From UBA1181 sp045226255 (GTDB lineage: Bacteria; Bacteroidota; Bacteroidia; Bacteroidales; Paludibacteraceae), in the NCBI GenBank assembly GCA_045226255.1, contig JBGVCG010000029.1, positions 15,836 to 79,835 on the forward strand: DNA of 64,000 nucleotides, written 5' to 3'. Below are positions 26,942 to 34,300 of the stretch, in pieces. Below the pieces are notes generated by a model that had not been told where the DNA came from, did no database searches, and saw only the letters and a program-made list of their open reading frames with translations. Within the stretch, counting starts at the first letter, position 1. Each line of letters starts with the position of its first letter. A program made the translations under genes and the position numbers.

Positions 26942-27050
26942 GGAGCGCGCAGGAAGCGCTCCAACCAAATTTTTCCTTAGAAAAATTTGCAAGATGTCGA
27001 AACGGTCTTAACCGGTGAGGGAGTTTTTTCCCACGAAAAAACACATCTTG
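26942..27050. other. candidate origin of transfer (oriT)
   Basis: Directly upstream of mobA, four perfect inverted repeats are packed into 109 bp. They are GGAGCGC/GCGCTCC (26942-26962), AAATTTTT/AAAAATTT (26967-26988), CAAGATGT/ACATCTTG (26990-26997 with 27043-27050) and, nested within the last, GTTTTTTC-CCAC-GAAAAAAC (27023-27042). Clustered, nested hairpins beside the MobA/relaxase genes are the usual look of an oriT. The nick site cannot be read with confidence; the unpaired 26998-27022 stretch is the likeliest place. Confidence 0.55.
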
Positions 27051-27229
27051 CTTTTCTATACGGAAACAAATATAAGACATAATATCCAAAACGCCAAATT
27101 TCAGTTTCGAAACATGATCGCATGGCATTCCATCATAACTCTGGCTGACCACCACATAAGAAAGAGGGAGACGCCAACCCTTTAAAAATGCGCCTCCCTC
27201 AAAGCGGGCGGAATATTCTCCGCCGGCCT

Positions 27230-27433
27230 CTATATGTCCTCGACGATGTCCAGACAGCCGCTGTCCCGGTGGTAGGTGCATGACCACCTTCTCACCTGCG
27301 AGCCTTTTCCGGTGTAACACTTCATCTTCACATTAATATCGAACCTGTCATACTCGAACCTGATCTTATACAGGTCCCCCAGCTCGGCCTTCGCCCGGCT
27401 GTAGATCTCGAACATTTCACTATCTATTTCCAT
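27230..27433 (-). CDS. small hypothetical protein, 67 aa
   Basis: The start is the ATG at 27433 (MEIDSEMFEIYSRAKAELGDLYKIRFEYDR in two parts), chosen because the leader motif and a TATCTTTG -7 box (27480-27473) sit just upstream. Two Cys pairs (MKCYTG, WSCTYHRDSGCLD) could bind metal. No family recognised. It lies on the far side of the oriT candidate from mobA and may be an early-expressed leading-region gene. Confidence 0.6.
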   Translation of the reverse strand: MEIDSEMFEIYSRAKAELGDLYKIRFEYDRFDINVKMKCYTGKGSQVRRWSCTYHRDSGCLDIVEDI

Positions 27434-27440
27434 GGCCTTA

Positions 27441-27457
27441 AAAACTTTAATGTTAGA
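27441..27457 (-). promoter_or_regulatory. leader motif of the 67-aa gene
   Basis: TCTAACATTAAAGTTTT on the mRNA strand, one mismatch to the 17-nt sRNA complement. Confidence 0.5.
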
Positions 27458-27472
27458 CTGTTTCTTATACTG

Positions 27473-27480
27473 CAAAGATA
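27473..27480 (-). promoter_or_regulatory. -7 box TATCTTTG
   Basis: A perfect TAnnTTTG box about 40 bp before the ATG at 27433. Confidence 0.55.
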
Positions 27481-27504
27481 GTTATATAATTTCTTATATA
27501 AAAA

Positions 27505-27631
27505 TTTCTATACAGAAAAATATATTTTTAATTATATTTTTTTCTATCCTTTTATATATACACTTTTCTATGTTTTATTTTATATACTTTTCTATACTTT
27601 AAATTATATTCTTTTTGATATTGTTTTCTAT
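27505..27631 (+). repeat. phased TTTCTAT repeats in an AT-rich spacer
   Basis: TTTCTAT occurs at 27505, 27541, 27565, 27589 and 27625, with spacings of 36, 24, 24 and 36 bp, all multiples of 12. The inverted form ATAGAAA lies at about 27728. The 27434-27818 gap holds no gene and is very AT-rich. Binding sites for a relaxosome or partition protein, or curved DNA, are possible. Confidence 0.5.
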
Positions 27632-27818
27632 ATATTTGAATATACATTTATATATATATTATTGTATATTCCATTGTATATAAAAACCTATACAGAATCA
27701 TATCAAAATCACTATATAGAACACGATACAGAAGTAGATAGAAAACACTATAAAATATATTATATGGAATCGCCCCCGAGAAATGGGGTAGGGAGGGGGC
27801 GAGACTGCCCCCTCCGGC

Positions 27819-28010
27819 TCAGAGGTCCATGCCGCATCTGATCCTGTCGAGACAGATGTCGACGAAGGAGTAAAAGCGTTCCGTCTCCCTGATCGCCTCC
27901 AGCTCTTCGGCCTGTTCCCGGTGGCGGGCTTCAGCCCTCCGGGCGGAAAACATTTCTTTGATGGCTTGCCTTGTCGGTCGGCGCAAGGCGCATTTTCTGT
28001 TTTTCTTCAT
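27819..28010 (-). CDS. small basic protein, 63 aa
   Basis: Begins MKKNRKCALRRPTRQAIKEMF, then a highly charged helix (RRAEARHREQAEELEAIRETER) and a hydrophobic end. The basic N-terminus suggests nucleic-acid binding. The leader is TCAACATTAAATTTTTCAGATC, a close variant of the dispersed motif. A TATCTTTG -7 box lies at 28051-28044 with TTTC 19 bp upstream. No known family. Its position between oriT and the replication origin is notable. Confidence 0.55.
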   Translation of the reverse strand: MKKNRKCALRRPTRQAIKEMFSARRAEARHREQAEELEAIRETERFYSFVDICLDRIRCGMDL

Positions 28011-28012
28011 GA

Positions 28013-28032
28013 TCTGAAAAATTTAATGTTGA
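28013..28032 (-). promoter_or_regulatory. variant leader motif
   Basis: TCAACATTAAATTTTTCAGA on the mRNA strand. Differs from the sRNA complement by one deleted and one shifted base. Confidence 0.4.
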
Positions 28033-28043
28033 CTTGCTTTAAA

Positions 28044-28051
28044 CAAAGATA
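28044..28051 (-). promoter_or_regulatory. -7 box TATCTTTG for the 63-aa gene
   Basis: TAnnTTTG box with TTTC at the -33 position 19 bp upstream. Confidence 0.55.
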
Positions 28052-28566
28052 CTGAAAACCAAAAAGTTACGAAAAATTCTAAAAATCGGAAACGTGCCTG
28101 ATGGCACAGTTTCCCCCTCTCCCCCTCCCTAAAAATGGTGTATTAGCATGTGGATGGATGATCGTAATTCAGACAGAAATTATAGAAAAACGGAATTTTA
28201 ATTCCCTATTTTTTATTTATATAATTATTATATACTTATTATTATAATACTATTATTATGCTCCTTGTAAGTGTTTGTATTTCAGATAATTGCAAACATA
28301 AATGAGGACAGATTTTAATAAAGTGAGGACAAAATTTAAATGAATGAGGACACTTTTTAACTGGAGCGAGGACAAAATTTAACTGGGGCGAGGACATTTT
28401 TTAATTCGAAAACCGACGATTTCGCCCGATTCTCCATCCGTCCAATCATGTATCTAAAACGTTGTAAAAAAGCGCTTTATGATACGTGCGCCAACTTTTA
28501 ATAAAGTTGGCGGATTTTCCCGTGGTCCAAAGATATAGTAATTTCGGCATATCAAAGCCCCTAAAT

Positions 28567-29107
28567 GAGGACAAAAATTAATAGGAAATGAGGACACTTT
28601 TTCACGGCCGCCTGCGTGCTTGTCCGCCGAAAATAGGGAAAGATTTTAACAACGTAATGCGTTGATACACAGATATATTATAATTTCCGTGGAAACATTT
28701 TAAATGCTCCATGGTCCTTTTTTGCTGAAAAATGAGGACAAATTTTAATAGAAAGTGAGGACACTTTTTCACGGCCGCCTGCGTGCTTGTCCGCCGAAAA
28801 CAGGGAAAGATTTTAACAACGTAACACGTTGATATTTAGATGTTTTATAAAAACAAGGGAAACATTTTAAATGCTCCGGAGTCCTGATTTGCTGGGGAAA
28901 TGAGGACACTTTTTAATACGAAATGAGGACAAAATTTAACGGCTTCGCCGTGGTTGTCCATCTCCTTCCGTGGAAGAAATTTAACAACGTAATGCGTTGA
29001 TACACAGATATATTATAATTTCCGTGGAAACATTTTAAAGGCCATTAAGGTCCGTTCCGGCTGAAAAGTGAGGACAAAAATTAATTCGTTGTGAGGACAG
29101 ATTTTAA
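28567..29107 (+). repeat. tandem 167-168 bp units, each with an iteron pair
   Basis: Iteron pairs recur at 28567, 28734, 28902 and 29070, offsets of 167, 168 and 168 bp. Between them copies of ACGGCCGCCTGCGTGCTTG, AACAACGTAA.GCGTTGATA and GGAAACATTTTAAA recur. Units 1 and 2 are nearly identical; units 3 and 4 are partial or diverged. Confidence 0.8.
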
Positions 29108-29143
29108 TACAATCATTGAAAATGATTGGGGGTGTGGGCGGGG

Positions 29144-29165
29144 AGTTAGGGAGGGGGAGAGTTGG
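29144..29165 (+). repeat. G-rich dispersed motif, origin copy 1
   Basis: GTTAGGGAGGGGGAGAGTTG. It is followed by two more copies (29245-29273 and 29350-29374) within 230 bp. See the finding on the dispersed G-rich motif. Confidence 0.6.
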
Positions 29166-29244
29166 ATTTTTGATGTTATCGGAACGAAAGATCACATGCT
29201 GCCACTTCCGGATCCGGATGCCAAACATGGGCGATTATGATTTT

Positions 29245-29273
29245 GGATTTTTAGGGAGGGGGAGAGTAGTGGA
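29245..29273 (+). repeat. G-rich dispersed motif, origin copy 2
   Basis: TTTTTAGGGAGGGGGAGAGT, the full form of the motif. The 29100-29620 stretch holds only these motifs and no gene. Confidence 0.6.
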
Positions 29274-29349
29274 TGATGATCGTGTCGATGGAATGAAGAA
29301 TGAAGTGTTGCCACTATGGAACTGATGTCAGGTTCAATTACATATTGGG

Positions 29350-29374
29350 AGTTTCGGGAGGGGGAGAGTTGGGA
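29350..29374 (+). repeat. G-rich dispersed motif, origin copy 3
   Basis: GTTTCGGGAGGGGGAGAGTT, with CG in place of AG at the junction of the T and G runs. Confidence 0.6.
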
Positions 29375-29669
29375 ATATAGATGGTTTTCTTTCCTGGTAG
29401 TTGTCCGGATTTTTGGGCTAAAATGTATGCCATTACGATTTGTAAAGCATTGATACACAAATGTATTTGTAAAAAACAGGGAAAGTTTTTAAATGTGTGG
29501 TTCCATGAAAAAATCCTTAAATACACAGTAAACCGTGAAAAATTAATTATCTGATACATAGATATATAGAAAAATTCAAAATATCCTGTTTGTATTGAAA
29601 ACGTCGTTTCCTCCCTAAAAAAGAGGACAAATTTTAACAAAAGTGAGGACAAATTTTAACGTTTATACG

Positions 29670-29698
29670 TTTGCTATATGAATAATTTTATATATTTG
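29670..29698 (+). promoter_or_regulatory. rep promoter
   Basis: TTTG (29670-29673), 17-bp spacer, TATATTTG (29691-29698), ending 31 bp before the rep ATG. The last iteron ends 10 bp before the -33 element, so Rep bound there could repress its own gene. Confidence 0.7.
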
Positions 29699-29729
29699 CA
29701 TTGTCAAAAAATATCTTATTAATCATCAA

Positions 29730-31208
29730 ATGATATCTGAAGCGTTAGAAAAAGAGATAAAGACTCTTTCCGAGTCTACCCAGTCGGCCGTTAGATTCAA
29801 TATCGAATTATTGGATCTTGCGGATTATGGGAAGAACGACGGGGAAACGCTTACGTATCTATCCTACATGTCCAAGAAATTCATCTTGGTCGACATGTAC
29901 AAGGAGGATGGGGATGATCGTCCTGTTTTTGTTGCTTTCATCTATTCGTTTGACGATAAGGATTTCATTGACCAGAATAAAGGAGGATTGTTCAAATGTG
30001 TCTTCGACAAATTCAAGGAAAAGTCCTGTAAACTAAAGACGAAGACTCAGCTTGCGGAACAGTACCGCCCTGTTGTCGACAAGGTGGGAAGGATACTCTC
30101 CGCTTATGTCAGCCGCCGGAAGGATGATGTCATCGCCGAGATGACGTTGGCGAAGCTGAAGGAGGATAACGCCGTCGGCCTGGACGTCCTGATTCAGAAA
30201 AAACCGGATCCGCGTTCCCGTTACGCCCAGAATAACCTTCTGACGAAAGCCGGGTTCAGCAAGAATATGACGATTGTCCAGAAGAAGCTTCTGAACTATT
30301 TCATCTTTAAGTTCCAGACGGAGTGTAAGACGGACCTGTTCGGGGAGGCCTATATCACGGTGACTACTCAGGAGCTTGTCAGGTGTGGGTGCGGCAGCAA
30401 CCAGACAGCACTGGTGAAGAGCTTGAAGGAACTGACGGAGAAAACTTCGATGTATATCCAGTACGGGGAAAGATGGAGTATATATAACATCTTCTCCTCC
30501 TTCACCGGTGACCCCAGCAAGAAAAAGATCACGGTGCGGTTCACCCCTGAGATGACGGCGTTGATCAGCAAGATAGGTGTGGTTAAGAACTACACGCTCC
30601 TCAAATTGAACAGCATCAACTCGATTAAACGGTACTCGGCCATGCGTATGTATGAGCTTTGTTGCCAGTACAAGAACGCGGATTCGCCTGTCATATACAT
30701 AACCGACGAGCAGTTGAGGAAGATTCTGAACTGCACGGAGAAATACCTCAACCCGTTCGACTTCAAGAAGAGGATCCTGAAGGATGCGGAGACGGAATTG
30801 AAGGAGTTGGCCGAAAAAGGTGAGGTGGATTTATACTTCGACTGTGTCGAGGTCGAGAAGGAAAAGAGCGATTGGCAATATAACAGAAAGAAGGTGACCA
30901 AATGGGCGTTTGTCGTGCACAAGGCTCCTTCGTTCGTGGATGGATCCGTCGAGCATGACGGTGTGAAGAGGAGGATGGAGATGGCGTACCGGGTCATCGA
31001 GGACATCTTCAACAAACGTCTTGAAAATGAATTGACGGATGATGACAGACAAGGTTATCTGGATTTCATCAAGACACTCAACGCCAGGGATGTCAGTTCG
31101 TTGGTTCAAGATTTGCAGTTGGAAGTGTTGTTTTCCGGCAACGAGGATAAGGTCGCATCAGTGGAAATCGTGTTTCGGAAGTATGGTTTCAGAGAGGTAT
31201 TAAATTAG
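29730..31208 (+). CDS. rep: replication initiator, Rep_3 family
   Basis: 492 aa. About residues 180-420 match the winged-helix initiator pattern of Rep_3 proteins, including LNSINSIKRYSAMRMYELCCQYK (in two halves of the conserved helix) and ITDEQLRKILNCTEKYLNPFDFKKRIL. The preceding 170 residues, acidic and without a known domain, make it longer than the usual 300-350. A C-terminal helical region of about 70 residues follows. It should bind the 15 upstream iterons to open the origin and to limit copy number by handcuffing and autorepression. The start is the first ATG after the promoter. Confidence 0.9.
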   Translation: MISEALEKEIKTLSESTQSAVRFNIELLDLADYGKNDGETLTYLSYMSKKFILVDMYKEDGDDRPVFVAFIYSFDDKDFIDQNKGGLFKCVFDKFKEKSCKLKTKTQLAEQYRPVVDKVGRILSAYVSRRKDDVIAEMTLAKLKEDNAVGLDVLIQKKPDPRSRYAQNNLLTKAGFSKNMTIVQKKLLNYFIFKFQTECKTDLFGEAYITVTTQELVRCGCGSNQTALVKSLKELTEKTSMYIQYGERWSIYNIFSSFTGDPSKKKITVRFTPEMTALISKIGVVKNYTLLKLNSINSIKRYSAMRMYELCCQYKNADSPVIYITDEQLRKILNCTEKYLNPFDFKKRILKDAETELKELAEKGEVDLYFDCVEVEKEKSDWQYNRKKVTKWAFVVHKAPSFVDGSVEHDGVKRRMEMAYRVIEDIFNKRLENELTDDDRQGYLDFIKTLNARDVSSLVQDLQLEVLFSGNEDKVASVEIVFRKYGFREVLN

Positions 31209-31210
31209 AA

Positions 31211-31228
31211 TTTGGGATATTTCCCAAA
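31211..31228. promoter_or_regulatory. 18-bp palindromic operator of the adhesin gene
   Basis: TTTGGGATATTTCCCAAA, whose reverse complement is identical in all 18 positions to the site at 46232-46249. It lies 17 bp upstream of the adhesin -33 element. Confidence 0.75.
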
Positions 31229-31244
31229 AAATATGTTAAAATAT

Positions 31245-31275
31245 TTTGTTTGTATCCGTAAATTAGTTATATTTG
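31245..31275 (+). promoter_or_regulatory. adhesin promoter
   Basis: TTTG (31245-31248), exactly 19-bp spacer, TATATTTG (31268-31275): a consensus Bacteroidetes promoter 28 bp before the ATG. Confidence 0.8.
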
Positions 31276-31303
31276 CGGAACGGTTTGAAAAATATTAGGT
31301 CTT

Positions 31304-34300
31304 ATGGTTAAAAAATATATCTTTTTATTGGTCTGTGCCCTGATGGCTATCAGTGGGTATGGGCAGAATTTCGGAACGACTGGGATAACTCCGACATACT
31401 ACGGTGAAAATTATGGAAGTGTTCCTGGAGTGGAGAGAATAACAAAAAGGTTTCATTCTGGACTTAATCGGTCGTATTTACACCTGCCAATGGATGGGGA
31501 CCAAGCTAAATGCATGTACAATGGCAAATCTGTTGTGTATATGACTGAGTCTCAACTCAAACAATATGATTATATTCCTATTACACAAAAGAGTTTTGGT
31601 GTACAATACGAATACTCTAATTATGTCCAATGGAATAAACCAGATTTACCAAAGGAATTATACATTGTAACTAATTTAGAATGGACTTCAATAAATCCAG
31701 AGGCAACATGGAATAATGCAATAAACTATGTTGATAAAAATGAAACACAAAATATATATGCTAATGGTAATTATTATTGTACTTATACAGTAGGGGAAAA
31801 AGAGTTTAGTTTGAATACATATACTTTCTGGGAAAAAGTTTTGGAAAACGAGGAAGCCTTAAGGTTTTATAAAAAAAATGGATACATTGATTTGTATTTT
31901 AGAAACGTATTTTATTTTAAACATCACAGAGTGGATGAGTCAGGCAGAAATAGTAATGAATATTTTGAGGGTTATTTTCATACAGAATCAAAAAATGTTT
32001 TACAACTTAGAATTTTCAAATGTGGGGTAGGGGATTTATCTGTTAACAGCAATTATAATCCACAATTAGAAAATAATCTATATGCAATATATGAAAATCA
32101 AAAAAGTACATTTATTAATCTAACATCGACCGCAGATGTATTTTCTTCGGAATTTTCAGGAGTAACACATGAAATAAAGGATTATGTAAGAATAACAAAT
32201 CCAATAGGATCAGGAGGTGAGGCATTTACTTCCCAACCTTCAGATGTTACTTTTTCAAATGACATTTATGTGGATAATATTAGTACCGGAACATTCAAAA
32301 AATGCAATAACGGACGAGAATTTAACCCAGGGCAGAAGTTCGAAGTACATAGGTCTGTAAAGTATAAAAACTCTAACTTCGTTGGTTCTGAAGAATGTGA
32401 GAGCAACAAGATAGAATTTCTGGTGCTTCCTTCTCCGACGCTGGATGGAATATATGAAGAACCGAACATCGTGGAATGTCCAACGAATGGGCAACTTCAG
32501 GTCGGTAGTGAGGCGGAATTTTATGCAGATGAATACAAAATCTATTCGGGAAACAAATGCGATTTTGGGGAATACTCAAAATACGATTCCATATATGGAG
32601 TAAAATACAGATGGGTGTATTCAACAGATAAGACACCGGAGAAATTCCTTGAAGTAAAAGGAAAGAAAGATAAGATAAAGAGAGCCAATGAGCTTTTCAC
32701 ATACAATCCGGACAACACGCCTGATTTGAAAATACCTCTCTCGTCACTTGAGGAAGGAGTGACCTACAAGTTCAGGCAGTGTGCCATATTGGAGACCTTC
32801 GAGAATGCGGAGATATATGCACCTGACGATGTATATTACACGATTAAGATAAGCAAGAAGGGTAAGGAGGATGACTTAACAGTAGAGGTAAGCCAGCCGG
32901 AGGTGTGCATGGGTGATAACTTGGAAGACGTGCAGTTCACTGCGAAATATAAAGAGGGGGAGGTTCCGTCCGATTACAATCTGGAGAAATTTTCCTTCAA
33001 CTGTAAAATCATTAGTGGCGACGATGTAAAGGAGTTCACCTCGGATAATGAGGTGAATACATCAAGGAATTATCCGAACATACAAAACGATGTCCGTTTT
33101 GTGGTGAGCATGCAGGACGGATGCAGTAGTGAGGCAATCGTCAAGGAGGCGGTTGTACATGTCAACCCACTACCAACGTTCACGGTCGATAACATCACGA
33201 CAACAAGCAATAACATCAGCCTAACGACAAGCACATCCTCTGCCGGTGAGAATTATCTTGTCGTAAGAGGATACCGTGGAAGGGAATGCAAGCTGATCAT
33301 CTCCGACAAGGAGAACAGCACACACAAATACTTCTATAGCGAAAAGAATGACGGATCGGATCCGAAACCCATGACGGGTGGTGTATACAAAACCAACCTC
33401 ACGGATGACATGCCTCCAGTTCTTTACTTCTACAAGAAACGTACGGTTGGGACAAGCTGCATAAGCGAACCGGTCAAGGTAGAGTTCATGATGCTGGACG
33501 AGGTGGCAGGCAATAGATTCCTTGTCAGCACGATATATGTATGTCCTGGTTCAACCGTACCGGAGTTGAACGAGAACAACGCCATACCGGAGGCGGTCAC
33601 GGGCCAAGCCACCGCCATGTACGAATGGCAATACAGCAATGACGGAAGCAGCTGGTACAAGATGTCAAACGTAAATGAAGCAGGCGAAAGCTTATACTTC
33701 GAGAATAAGAACTATGACGGAAGTTGGAAAAGGAAGATAAACGAGGACGAGAAGGTATATCTAAGACGTGTGGTCACCTCCTACATGACGGACGGAACGG
33801 AACTGGGCAAGGATGTGAGCGACGCCCTGACGGTCACCACCTACTCAAAGCCGAAGCCTTCAGTGACTGTCGACGGATTATTAAAGGCGGATCCGAAATG
33901 CTATGGAGACACCATCGAGTTATCAATGCGCCTGAACAACGACCACCTTCTGGATGAACAGACATTGATGACCAGCAAATTCGGCGCTTCCCTATGTCTG
34001 ACCAAATACTGGTACTTCCACTTTGACGGAGAAAAACACAATGTATTGAAGACATTCAAAGAGAAGGCCACAGATTGGAAAATGCCAGCCACGCAAAACT
34101 ATATGATCCGGTCCGCTGTGGAGTTCTGTGGCGACACCATCTTCTCCAGCCAATCAATTGAGGTTGAAACCTATGAGAAGATAGATGTCACGCCAACCAT
34201 CAGCTCATGTAGGGTGGTCGGGAATGAAATAACAGTCAAGGCGGCCAAAGACGGACATCTCTGCGAAATCCGCCGCGGAAGTGAGGTCTTCGCGGGTGTC

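Larger units (their letters stand above)
28304..29659 (+). other. replication origin with 15 iterons
   Basis: GAGGACAnnnTTTAA (with minor variants) occurs 15 times, all on one strand: 28304, 28325, 28346, 28368, 28390, 28567, 28590, 28734, 28757, 28902, 28925, 29070, 29093, 29623 and 29645. Neighbouring copies are 21-23 bp apart, two helical turns, so an initiator would bind one face. The last pair abuts the rep promoter. The region is free of genes. A perfect hairpin CCAACTTT-TAAT-AAAGTTGG lies at 28491-28510. This is the expected plan of a Rep_3 plasmid origin. Confidence 0.85.

Noticed and set aside
26934..27320. Leftward frame of 128 codons over the oriT candidate
   Set aside because: It crosses all four perfect inverted repeats, overlaps the better-supported 67-aa gene in another frame, and its peptide shows no domain.
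28304..29659. CRISPR array
   Set aside because: The direct repeats are short (15 bp) and irregularly spaced; spacers are absent or repeated themselves, and no cas gene is present. They are iterons beside a Rep gene.
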